Shown piece after piece: positions 13,632-24,515 of a DNA stretch of 64,000 nt. The translations under genes were made by a program, and so were the position numbers. The stretch is from the NCBI RefSeq assembly GCF_037042905.1, contig NW_026974140.1, forward strand, positions 15,054,001-15,118,000. The letters run 5' to 3'. The notes under the pieces are model-generated. The model was not told the DNA's origin. It saw nothing but the letters and a program-made list of their open reading frames with translations, and ran no database searches. Origin of the DNA: Lytechinus pictus (lineage: Eukaryota > Echinodermata > Echinoidea > Temnopleuroida > Toxopneustidae). Every line of letters starts with the position of its first letter. The first letter of the stretch is position 1.

Positions 13632-15310
13632 GTCTTCCCATTGTTTAAAAGAGTTGCATAAAATATAACTAACTTCATACATTTCTATATGTATTTCAAT
13701 AGAGGACCCTCATATCATTTACAGCATTATAGCATGACATGTACAAAATATATGAACCAGGGTAAATTATCTTTAAAACTGTATGCTCCATTTCTTGAAA
13801 TGAGCATTCAACTCGTTCTTTTTCTTTTTTTGCAATCTTAGATTCTACACTTTGTTTAGATTTCACGATTGGCGTAAATACCTCAAACCTTATTTTGTTT
13901 TCCTGAAATTCAAACGAGTAAACATAAAACTTAAAATGCAGAAATAGAATACTAATACAAGAGTCATGTTTGCGTCCAGTATACACCAAACATATACATG
14001 TAATTGAATTTGGTGAATATAGGAATACGTTTGGAACGGATTCAAGAATCCACACGTTATGCAGTCTTCAAAACTTACGAGCTACGTACTGGTCGCAGAT
14101 AAGAGATAAGAGAAATAAATTTGTTGCCATATTGTGGGCTTGTGAAAATAAATAATCTATTTATTGGTGGCAACATAAGCACCAAGAATGTAAACAAAGT
14201 TGAACTAAATGTAAAGCTTAAACTCAATGATTAAAGCAGGTGCATCGGAATCGTTGGTCATGTGGGGTTTCAGCACCACTCCTTTATTTGTCAATAAACG
14301 TGTACGTAAAGATCACCATCTGATTATGTATTTCAGAACCAATGAAAATCAAATCAATTTAGGCCTCATATATCCTCGTCTTTTTTATATTCTTTTCATA
14401 GTCCGCTCCAGAAGTGAAAGTCCAGGACCTACGCAAGAAGACTCTTCTCCAGGCATGTACTGATCTAGAGTTTGAAGAACATCCATCTAGAGAACATAAC
14501 CTAACCTCAGCAGAACTCACCAGTCTCAAGAACACCTTTGTCATTGACAAACATAAACTTCTCTTCTGCTATATACCAAAGGTAAGCTGTACCAGCTGGA
14601 AACATCTATTTCTTGTTTCCTACCAAATTATCAATCCCGAAGTAAAACATAAAAGTGTGCATACTGAGTTTGAAAGAGTCTTCATGAAGGTCGGAAGGTT
14701 GGCGGAAAAGGATGCTAATCGGAAAATCAAAGACTATAAACAGTTCTTGTTTGTTCGTAACCCGTTCTCGCGTGTCCTGTCGGCTTACCGTGAAAAAATC
14801 GAATTCAAGAACCCAAGTAGCCCGGACCAGAACTACTACCCAAACTTCATCACCCGGTGGCTTAAGAAACACCATCTTGGACACTTCCAAAGGAGAAATA
14901 ACACCGCCGCTTACTCGTTTCCAGAATTTGTCAGGTACTTCATTGCAAGGCGAATAGAAGACGAACACTGGAATGACCAGTATAACTTATGTCAGCCATG
15001 TCTGGTCGAGTATGACTTCATTGGAAAGTATGAGACCTTGCAAGATGATGTGGAACGTTTCCTGGGGACAGTACCCAATGGATCGTCCATGGTGTTTCCT
15101 AAAGCAGACCCTCAGAAGTACACTTGGCATAGCTCGAGTGATGAGAACATGTCCAGGTATTATCAGAAGATCCGTGATAATGATTTTAAGTCACTGGTCG
15201 AGTGTTTATATCCAGATCTTCGATTATTCGGGTACTCCATTCCTACAGTTATCCAAAGGCCATGGCTGAAGTTATCAAGCAAATACACTAAGCTTGTTGA
15301 TGTTGGCTGA
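4358..15310 (+). CDS. Carbohydrate sulfotransferase (CHST8-14/HNK-1ST-like), 3 exons
   Basis: Exons: 4358-4457 (phase 1 end), 10946-11076, 14402-15310; all junctions are AG/GT and the frame is continuous, giving about 379 residues. Exon 1 encodes a short basic N-terminus and one hydrophobic segment (LWIALTF...NCFLLF), a type II signal anchor. Exon 2 is a charged stem. Exon 3 is the catalytic domain: 5'-phosphosulfate-binding loop IPKVSCTSWK (about residues 135-144), 3'-phosphate-binding motif FVRNPFSRVLSAYREK (about 194-209), then HWNDQYNLCQPC and YDFIGKYETL (about 269-290). These are the Sulfotransfer_2 landmarks of enzymes that move sulfate from PAPS to GalNAc, chondroitin, dermatan or HNK-1 glycans in the Golgi lumen. 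The acceptor sugar cannot be told from sequence. Both ATGs at 4358 and 4361 are possible starts. A candidate AATAAA lies at 15550. An alternative first exon lies at 223-316. Confidence 0.88.
5562..5790. mobile_element. Tc1/mariner-like MITE
   Basis: Inverted repeats: GTGCTCAAAAGTTAATGAAC at 5569 and its inverse GTTCACTAACTTTTGAGCAC at 5766-5785, followed by CACTG-TA. About 230 bp, no coding frame. The end sequence and TA flank suit Tc1/mariner; the left border is degraded. Confidence 0.65.
5811..6355. mobile_element. MITE with CCCGGG-G(n) ends and 8-bp duplication
   Basis: Starts CCCGGG followed by a long G run and CACTCGA; ends TGAGTG, a long C run and CCGGG. The 8-bp direct repeat AGTGGTAC flanks it (5803-5810 and 6356-6363). 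The interior is a degenerate tandem array of units like GGGTCCTTGGAACGGG. No transposase. Same terminal design as the element at 53778-54348. Confidence 0.8.
6964..7062. repeat. hAT-like left-end fragment
   Basis: CAGTGGCGCTCACCAGGGG at about 6980 followed by a GAGCGCGAAGCGCGC unit (7038-7052). No matching right end or target duplication was found, so it is a truncated copy. Confidence 0.45.
7589..9710 (+). mobile_element. 5'-truncated LINE (CR1/jockey group), inserted in family E element
   Basis: Contains the C-terminal part of a reverse transcriptase ORF, then a 3' UTR ending AAATAAAG and (ATTC)n. It begins inside the ORF, so it is 5'-truncated as usual for target-primed insertion. Flanking sequence on both sides is family E. 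Confidence 0.85.
7625..9169 (+). pseudogene. Non-LTR reverse transcriptase, truncated and frameshifted
   Basis: Frame one (to 8584) shows the RT landmarks: NKAAGYDGLSN, VVPIYKKGN, NYRPISLLTCFSKILEKII, FLDYSKAFDTIDHDILL, CGVPQGSLLGPILFLIYIND and the catalytic FADDSSIFF. Frame two (from 8657) gives the typical C-terminal region, LYTTLILPYLNYCILAWGN and FVYTGPKLWNSLP. The two are separated by a small deletion near 8566-8584 with stops and by a one-base loss near 8636, so the copy is dead. The N-terminal part of the ORF and the endonuclease are missing. The motif spacing suits the CR1/L2/jockey group; clade assignment needs a tree. Confidence 0.88.
9867..10118. mobile_element. CACTG-ended MITE (ATTGGGTAAAA family), copy 1
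   Basis: Ends CACTGAAAGAAATATTGGGT and ...ACCCAATATTTTTTTTACAGTG in inverse. Removing it restores family E sequence with only a 2-bp duplication (GA). 252 bp, non-coding. The same family lies at 52155-52402 in the other orientation. Confidence 0.75.
10369..10782. mobile_element. MITE with GTGCTACATAA ends
   Basis: Left GGTGCTACATAAC and right TTATGTAGCAC are inverse. Next to each lies CACTTGCCC / GGGCAAGTG; (T)TGCCCG-type blocks recur four times inside. A perfect 17-bp inverted repeat sits at its centre (10611-10627 and 10644-10660). No coding frame. Confidence 0.65.
10800..10907. repeat. Right-end fragment of a GGATCCGCC-type hAT-like element
   Basis: TTTACATTACAAATTTTGAT, a G run, and the end CCTGGATCCGCCAGTG match the family at 11906-12194 and 45702-46037. 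The left end is missing. It lies 40 bp before exon 2 of the sulfotransferase. Confidence 0.5.
11556..11789. mobile_element. Tc1/mariner-like palindromic MITE
   Basis: 234 bp, ends CACTGTTAAAAACAATTTAA and the inverse ...TTAATAGTG, flanked by TA on each side (11554-11555, 11790-11791). Inner block ACTATGTGAATCGCA is repeated in inverse. In intron 2 of the sulfotransferase. Confidence 0.78.
11906..12194. mobile_element. hAT-like MITE, GGATCCGCC family
   Basis: Left CAGGCGTGGATCC, right GATCCGCCCCTG. Flanks CTTACAAC (11898-11905) and CTTATAAC (12195-12202) match at 7 of 8 bases. Interior holds G/C runs and the inverse TTGACAAGCAAAAA motif. Non-coding. Confidence 0.72.
12203..13555. other. Intron sequence, nothing recognised
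   Basis: AT-rich intron 2 sequence of the sulfotransferase. No coding frame, RNA gene or paired transposon ends were seen. Confidence 0.4.
13556..13629. repeat. (CCCA)n/(CA)n microsatellite
   Basis: CCCA units passing into about 27 CA dinucleotides, in intron 2 of the sulfotransferase. Confidence 0.95.
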
Positions 15311-15772
15311 TATAAGAGTTCTCTTCCTGGTGTTCGGGCAAGGCAGTTATAATCTAAGGTGCTATCACACCATCAGGTATTAAATTACTCCTTAGAGTTG
15401 AACGTCATGCAGGCTTTCGAGATCCAAGACATTTCATTGGGTGATTTGTGTTAAAAGTTGATCACTGTAAACATTGAACACATGCAGTCATCATGTTTCG
15501 TCTTTCCTTCTTCTTTCTAAGTTACGGGTTTGTTCTATACTTAGATTATAATAAAAAACAAATTTGAGGTTATTATAACGACAAGTTTATTATAAAACCG
15601 AAAAAAAACTTATGAGATAGAAACAGTAAGATTTCTACCATACACTTGCTATTTGATGTTGCAATATTATTTTTTGGTGATTGCAAAGTGCCTTTAGATT
15701 AATATCAAGCATTACTTTATGAAACTGATATGGAACCATGAATAAGGTGTGGGTCTGTGGGATATACTCTGG

Positions 15773-17273
15773 CACTGGCGTAAATCCCGGGGGGGATGGA
15801 GGGGATATATCCCCCCACTTTTCGAGGAGGGGGGGATGGCCTGTACAAACATCCCCCCCCCCCCACTTTTTACGAAAGAAATTGAAAAAAAATCACAAGA
15901 GATAATTGTTTTATTGGTGAATATTCTTCCTAAAATACCGCTTAACAAATAAAACAATATTATTGAATCATAAAATGTAAATAAAGAGCCAGTTCACCAT
16001 TTTCAAACGAAATACTTATGTCCTTATTATAACATTGAAGAGAAACCCCTGTTTCTTCCAATTCATAAATGTTGGGGTCTTTGCGAAGGGATTAAGATGG
16101 AATGTCAATTTTTTTTTAATGTAATCTCTAATAAAACCATTAAACCATCATGGGGTAAAAAAGATAATAATATTGGAGGGGTATTTGCCATATGGACATA
16201 CAGTGGCGTAACTACGGGGGGCATGGGGGGCACATCCCCCCCATCGGCTGACCAACAAAAAAAAACGGGGAAAGGGGAAAAAGGAGAAAAGAGGGAGAAA
16301 GGAAGAGAAACGTAGTAGGAAAGAAGAAAATATTAATCAATGTTATATTATATTATATTATAATTATGTTATGTTACATTACATGAGAAACATTTTTATC
16401 ATAACTTTATGAAACATAATTTGCCCAGGGCCTACGTCTTTATTGTCCCTGGTGCTCGCATTGTCTGTTTAACGTGATATATAATCCTGTTGTACTAAAA
16501 CATCCCGTTTTCAAGTCAATATAAACCAAATATATTTCCTAGCACTTAAGTTATCATTGTTTTATGTATTGACATATGCTTCTTTTTCATGACTCAAAAA
16601 GTGGTTGCCCCATGTTAAGGTCTTCGTATATATGAAACATTTCCTGTCCGTGATTACGTTCGCATTAGTGGATTAGTGAGATATGTCTGCTTTTCATGAA
16701 TTCCTAAAATCAGTCCTAAAGATGTCCCTTCTTCTGATCTGAATATCAAAAATGTTCAGCTCGCGCTTCGCGCTCACATCATTTAGTTAATGAAATACGT
16801 ATGGTCCTAGTTAATTCCTACAAAAAAAACCTTATAATGCCCCACTTCAGGTCTGAATTATCTAAATTTTCAGCTCGCGCTTCGCGCTCGCAATGTTTAG
16901 CGAGACAGGTACCTATCATGATTACACAAATTTGATTATAATGTCCCTTTTTAGGTGTGAATATAAAAAAATTTCAGCTCGCGCTTCGCGCTCACATTAT
17001 TTGATCAGTGAGATACATATCAGTTTAATGACATTGTCCTTGAAATGTCTCTATGAGGTCAGTATAACTGGCAACTGAGCGCGCTCACTAGCGCACTCAC
17101 TCAGTGATTCAAAATTTTTGCTGGTGCCCCCCCCCCCCCAATGCCGTGACCCACGGTACGCCACTGTGGACATATCAATGGCAATTCCTTGCATATCTAA
17201 AAACATGATTGCAAAAAAATGCAAAAATATTTCAGTCATCCCCCCCACCCTTCAACACGGATTTACGCCAGTG
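15773..17273. mobile_element. hAT-like element, interrupted by a second hAT-like element
   Basis: Ends CACTGGCGTAAATCC and GGATTTACGCCAGTG; 8-bp direct repeat TACTCTGG at 15765-15772 and 17274-17281. Without the inner insertion (16201-17166 plus one 8-bp copy) it is about 527 bp. Non-coding. Confidence 0.87.
16201..17166. mobile_element. hAT-like element nested in 15773-17273
   Basis: Ends CAGTGGCGTAACTACGGGG and CCACGGTACGCCACTG; 8-bp direct repeat TGGACATA at 16193-16200 and 17167-17174. Holds three GCTCGCGCTTCGCGCTC units at about 16758, 16872 and 16974. No transposase frame. Confidence 0.88.
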
Positions 17274-17584
17274 TACTCTGGGGATACGGACGAAATCGAA
17301 ACGGAATTTGTTGACAAAGATATATGTAGCTGAATAATGTTCAAACCCGTGCAATTTATTATTATGATTATAATATGTATATTCTTATTATTATTTGTTA
17401 ATTTTATTTCATTCATTTATTTATAAACATTAATTTCTACTTTTTTATTTATTTATTTTTTAAAAATGTATTTGTTTATTTTATTTCTTTTTTTGAGGGG
17501 GCACTTTATCAAAATTTGATTCCCATTGACAAAAAAGTTGTCATTCGATTATTATCATTAAAGCTATCATTAAATAATATTTGG

Positions 17585-19079
17585 CACTAGCGTACCTAAG
17601 GGGGGCAGGGGGCAGACTGCTCCCCACCCCCTGACGAATCACAAGTAAAAAAAAAGGAAGCAAAAAGGGGAATTAAAAAAGAAAAGAGGAAAAAGGAAAG
17701 AGAAAAAAGTGGGGAAGGTGAAAAAGAAGAAAGAGTTTAAGAGAAAGGGGAAAACAAAAACTGGACTGCAGACTGTCGGAAAAAATGATAAACTGTCGGG
17801 CACACGGGCTGTTCCAACTGAATCGGGGTTTTTAGTTCCACCATCGTTGTCGGTAAATGTCAATTAAACTGTACACTTTCATCGGTAAATTGTGATTTTT
17901 ACGCAATGCGACTTTTAGAGCTCTCTGTAGTCTGTACCGATAGTGAGGACGGACTGGGCTGACCAGGGACAGGAAAAAGGTAGAGAACAACTTTTGGGTA
18001 TAATTATAACAATAAAATTTTCGCTCGCGCTACGCGCTTTCATCAAATTTTTAGTTGGATACCTAAGATAAATTTTCAGCTCGCACTTCGCGCTCGCCTC
18101 AATTGATTAGTTAGAAACCAATTTGTTCACGGTTACAAAAAGTGCTTATCCAGTTCTTAGGCCGGAATATCAAAAATTTCAGCTCGCGCTTCGTATAATT
18201 GTATTAGGTATATCCATCATGTTAATAGTTAAATGAAGTGCTTAGAATGTCAGGTTTTCAGGACGGAATATAAAAAAAGAAAAATATCAAAAATATATCA
18301 TTAGAAACCAATTTGCTCATGGTCACAAAAATTGCTTAGAGTATCAAGTTCTTAGGTCGGAATATCAAAAATTTCAGCTTGAGCTTCGCACTCGCATAAA
18401 ATTCCATCCTGTTCATAATTAAATGAAGTGCTTAGAATGTAAAGTTTTCAGGTCGAAATATCAAAAATATTCAGCTCGCGCTTCGCGCTCACACCAATTG
18501 ATTGTTTTTAACTACCATATTGTTCATAGTTTAAAAAAAAAGGTGCTTAGAATGTCCACTTTTCAGGGGGAATATCTCAAATTTTCAGCTCGCTCTTCGC
18601 GCTCGCATCAATTAATTCAGTTAGAAACCAATTTGTTCATGGTTACTAAAAGTGTTTAGAATATCCAGTTCTTAAGTCGGAATATCAAAAGTTTTAGCTC
18701 GCGCTTCGCGCCCGCCCGACTGTTTAGATACCCATCCTGTAAAACTGCTTAGAATGTCTAGTGTCCAGTTAGGAATATCAAACTTTTTTAGCTCGCGCTC
18801 GCATAATTTATTAAGGAAGATACCCCATCCTATTCATAATTAAGTGCACAAAATGTATCGTTTTAGGTCTAAATTTTTAGAAAAAAATCAGCTCGCGTTC
18901 ACGCTCACAATTATTATTTTTCTTATCAGTGTAAATTGACCTAAAACTGTGAAGTTGATATTTGGGCAATGATTATCAGCCCCCCTTGAAAAAATTGTGC
19001 CTATATGTACCCCCCACCTTGCTCATCCTTGTCGCTTGCCCCCCCCCCCCCCGGACAAAATATGCCAGGTACGCCACTG
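17585..19079. mobile_element. hAT-like element, 1.5 kb, with 110-bp repeats
   Basis: Left CACTAGCGTACCTAAGG, right CCAGGTACGCCACTG; 8-bp direct repeat ATATTTGG at 17577-17584 and 19080-19087. Nine decayed GCTCGCGCTTCGCGCTCGC units lie between 18021 and 18900. No transposase frame. Confidence 0.85.
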
Positions 19080-19287
19080 ATATTTGGTATTGAATGATAT
19101 TATTCGTATGGTATATATTTCAAAATACAAAGAAAAATTTGGAAACATCAAATGTCTTGACAAAATATAGCCCATAAAAGCCGATGTTCCTTATTTCCAG
19201 TGGAGTCATTCAACGTCAGGAGTTGTTTCCCCTTATAATAGTAATAACAATAGTAATGATGTGGAAGAGGTTCATTGTGGTGAAGGA

Positions 19288-19350
19288 TTGAGTAGAAGAA
19301 ATAACCAGTTGTCTCACATCGTGAGACAACTGGTTATTTCTTCTACTCAA
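19288..19350. repeat. Perfect 30-bp inverted repeat with 3-base loop
   Basis: Left arm 19288-19317 starts TTGAGTAGAAGAAATAACCA and ends GTCTCAC; loop ATC; right arm 19321-19350 is its exact complement. No element ends are seen around it. Confidence 0.95.
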
Positions 19351-20528
19351 CAATAATAATGTTAAAAAAAAACACCAATGATACTAATGAAAAAAAAAAA
19401 AATTATAGTGACGACGATAAAAGACCGTGCATGTTCACAATAAAAGTAAAAACTATATATTGTGTATTTTTTAATCACTTGTTAATATTTCTACTTGTTT
19501 ACATTATTCATTTATTTTGATTACAGAATATAAGAATTTAATATAAGATTAATCGCAATCAAGATCACTCATTATGTTATCGTCTTGTCTTGTATTATGG
19601 TTTGTATTGTATGTACTGCCTCGGTAGTAATGTGCCAGGACCTATACTCCTCTCTTCATTGTGTTCGTAAATATTATATTTCATATGGACTATGATCCTT
19701 TATTGCATGATGAAATAAAGTGATACATAATCAAATCTCGTGAGATGAAGCTCGTGGACCAAGTTGCCACTTTCATGTCAACAATATCACAGTCCAGTAA
19801 AACGAAAGAGCGCCATCTTCACCAATCAACATGTGTTAGTCCATCCCAATTGTTTATATAAATATTGGATTTTAAAAAATCTTTGGTCATGAGAAGGTGA
19901 AAGATGATTGTAGAATGATATTACGCCTGGTGAAATATGACTAATTCATCAAACAGATGATTACTTCAAAAAGGAAATAGAAAAAGTACAAAAGACCAAG
20001 TGGAAAGTCACATTTTAATTATCATGTTTTTTTTAGTAAATATGATTTACTACAAATGTAATTTTTAGTGAATTTCATTGAAAAATTGTTCATATCTGAA
20101 TATTATAGATATGATATTGGACATTCATGTTTGAGAGATACTGTATATGTACTTGTTTGACCCATTATCTCAAATTAACCATTATAAATTATTTATTTCA
20201 ATAATATTATACATTCATCGTATAGGTAGTTGAAGGTCTAAAGGATAATTATGCAGGCCTTTAGTCAGGTACTCATTTTGCTAATAGGACAAAACAACAT
20301 ATAATGCAAATCGAAAGGTTGTTTGACCATTATTAATTTTTGTAATTGTTATTGAGGCACACTATATGCGCTTTATGTGAAAATCTTATCTGAGAATGAA
20401 CTGATATGAATACATTAATATAATGATGCTCTGTTATCACTCATAATGTAAATTATGATCGTGCAATAAAATAATGACGAATATATCTCATGTTGGTCTA
20501 ATCATCTGATGGTGTTTTTACGTGTGAG
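19351..20528. other. Intergenic sequence, nothing recognised
   Basis: AT-rich; no coding frame or paired repeat ends seen between the hairpin and the GAAA tract. Confidence 0.4.
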
Positions 20529-21220
<692 letters not shown>

Positions 21221-23480
21221 AGTTGTAGGTCTATTACTAACTGGCCGATCGGCGAAATTTGAATAATTCCCCCCCCCCCCCCTTCTACCAGCATTGTACG
21301 ATGTTGAACCCACCCATGTAATTTATCTGTACATTATCATATCAGTGCATCACAATGACATTAATGATTAATACAGAGAACAGTCATCAGTTTGGCGTGA
21401 TTAAATAAACTTTAAGCTTCAACCAACCTTTAATGATGTTGCCAATTTAAAATGGCATTGCGATTTACAACTAAGAACTTTTAAATTCACAACCTTCTTC
21501 TTGTTTGTCCAATTTCAGGACCAATTTTATTCATCTTAATATTTTTTTTTTACCAATTCTCTTCTTTTCTTTTTTGTAATGGCTGTCCATGTTCTGGGTT
21601 GAATTCTCCTGTATAACGCCATATTAGCGGGTTATTATTAACTTTGTGTAAAAAAGAATCACCACTCTTTCAATTCATAATAAAGCGACTTATCTTTGCT
21701 TCCCCTTTTAAAAAAAATCATTCAAACAAGTCATCTTTGTGTACACAGGACGTGATCACAAACACGGATGTCCCGAACGTTGTATGTTTGTACGAATAAT
21801 TATGTTATATACATGTGTAAAGGTTTTAAAAAGTCTATTCCTACTTCTTTAAATATTCAGAGAATGATGTGGGGGGGGGGCGTTCAAATTTTGACGCGCG
21901 GACTTTAAAAATCTCACTATCCCTTCTTTCCCAAGTTAATCGTCACAATTTAATCTCTATAAACATATCAGGTTGAAAAGTTAAAAGAGAGGCGATGGTA
22001 TATACAAGCAAAATGCTTTTACTGGATAGTCGGAAAGAAAAGGAAATAGATAATATTTTACAGGAAGAGATGGACAAAGGGAGGAGCATAATAGAGTGGG
22101 AGATAGAGATGGAGAGACTAAGATATACATCGAGGGGGGGGGGTAGAGATAATACTTAGGGGGAGATGCTCAGAAAGAGAGGTTGGAATATATTTTTCCA
22201 TTTACCAGATAATCCAAGAAACGATTACACTATCTGTCTTCAAAAGCAGTATTTGGTGAACCTTTGGACGTGTCTGCTGGCACAATGCAAATAACAAAGC
22301 AACCCAACAATCCCCACATACAAAAGTATATAATTCTCTTTTTCCCCCTTTTCTTTGAAATTTCAATTTGATTTATAACCTTTTTAACTTTCGTTTGTTA
22401 AAGTCACGTCCAACCTAAACGTCGTATATTCAATAAAACTATATTTTGAACTGACACGCATTTAATGCAGTTAAAAATTTCCGTGAAGTAAACCATTCAT
22501 AGAGATACAAATCGATAGTGAATGAATCTGTATGACTTCTTAATATGACCAAGCAAGAATTTTTTTTTCAAATTACATAACCCTAATTTTCTTTTCTTAT
22601 TTTTTAAACTAAAACAATGATCAAAGACACTTACAGGCCATTCATCCATTAGTTTCAATAATGCTTGTACAGAAACGCAGCATGTCACTTATCATGTGAC
22701 TTTCTTGTTTAAAGTAATCTGAATTTTAAATTTTAATGAAGTCTACTGTATACTATGGAGTATAGGAGAAATATGAGATGATTCATTCATTGAACATGGA
22801 GAAGCAAACATTTTAGGGTAAACAAAATGTTACTGAACTCGAAAACAAGAAAATAACAAGACAGTTAGAAGGATTCTATAAGAATGAGTTGAAAGGTCAT
22901 TGTAAATAACGAGGAAATACCTATGAACAATGACAGTATCTCATAGATAACGTTATTCTATTACGAATCAATGGTGATCATTACGCTCAGGTATTTTAAT
23001 CTCTTTTGACACATTTTAGGGATTCCGTGCACGTTCGGTGGAAACACTAAAATGAAAGATCAGATTTAAGTATGAAATATCAACGTCGAAACTAAAATTC
23101 AAAATTAATGTCTGAAAGAAAACAAACAAGGTAATGCTCTGAAATCAAATTACAAAACATTATAAACATGTCGTACTTTCATAATTGAATATGAAGTAAC
23201 CCACCTCCCTACATAACCATCAATATCACTTACGTGAAGTTACGTTTTCTCAATATATTCTCGCTCTTTATATGTTTTTAGGAGAGAATAAAAGTCTAAT
23301 AAAGAAGAAATTTTATCAATATAAACGCAGAATTGAACCCTTCACGTTTTGACGTCAGAATTTGAGACTACATGGAAATATATACAAAGGAGTAAACAAG
23401 AACATTATTGTTATTCTACCCCCAAATTTGTCGATACCAATTATTATTTTGGCCCTATTCCCAATCGTAACGAATACTTG
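21221..23480. other. Intergenic sequence, nothing recognised
   Basis: AT-rich, short purine-rich stretch near 22040-22180; no gene, no paired element ends seen. Confidence 0.4.
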
Positions 23481-23505
23481 TCAACTGTGATTTCGGATAG
23501 GGTGC

Positions 23506-23748
23506 TATAAAACACCCTCCCACTGAGTGGGCGGTGTACGCAGAAAGCGTGTGTATTCAAGGTAATCTTTCTACTCATATTCTGGGGAATCGAATTGAAA
23601 ATTGTCTGTGTGTGTTGTCGGAGTGCCGAAAGCCAGTTATCTTCAAGCGCACTATATTCACACACTGATGCTACTCGTACAGTAGTATTACTAGTATCTG
23701 TATACGAGTTCTCCGTGTGATGTTGTGTTTAAATCACTGTTCATGAAT
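23506..23748 (+). promoter_or_regulatory. Candidate TATA promoter and untranslated exon
   Basis: A clean TATAAAA at 23506-23512 lies about 240 bp before a strong splice donor GTAAGTAT at 23749. It is 3.9 kb upstream of the first recognised exon of the + strand M6 gene, on the same strand. The exon between would be non-coding: its last ATG (ATGAAT|GT) has a phase that does not fit M6 exon 2. Assignment to the M6 gene is a guess. Confidence 0.2.
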
Positions 23749-24368
23749 GTAAGTATAAACATTATTGATTTCATGTCATGTTTTTTCACCAACGTGCATT
23801 ATTAACACTGATTTTTTTTACAGGCTACTTAATTAGATTAGGCCTAACGCCTTTTGTGCTTGTATGAGACTGTACGTATCTCGAGTCAAGGTAATCACTG
23901 TATAGGAAATATAAGACTGTTTAGAGACTAGAGTTTATATAAATATTGTAATATAATACATATATTCTCTTTGTTCAGAACATAATAAATCTAACATTTG
24001 GAGAGAGTCATGTGGGTGCTTATCGTTTAATTTCATAGCATTTTGCATTTAAGGAATCACCTACAGCTATGGCGCCTTGCATGTTATGCGAGACGCCGCG
24101 GAAGTCGTGCATGTTATACGAAGAAATACATTGCACGAGAAAACAGGGTCTGCCTATAGGGCCTATACTACATCAGATGTGTCAAGCATGACTGTCATTA
24201 TGGACTTTGTTCTCGAGATTTCGCCACAAAAGGCGAAGCTTATATATTATAAAGATAAAAAACACTATTTTGAATTTATGTTGAAGCTCATTGTTGATTC
24301 GCTTATCAACTATAACATAAGATGCAAAAACACGAAACGGATATACCCATCATGCTCGACCTTAGATA

Positions 24369-24515
24369 TAATTATATTGTTATTGTTATTATTATTGTTA
24401 TGATCATCATTGTTGTTTTTATTATTAATATTATCATTATTATTATTATTATAGTTATTGTTATTATTACTATTATTATTATTATCATCACCATCATCGT
24501 CATCATAATCAAATC
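24369..24515. repeat. (ATT)n microsatellite, imperfect
   Basis: ATT/ATC/GTT triplets across about 145 bp. Confidence 0.85.

Noticed and set aside
14606-15269. Frames overlapping the sulfotransferase exon in other frames and antisense
   Set aside because: Shadows of exon 3; no family motifs of their own.
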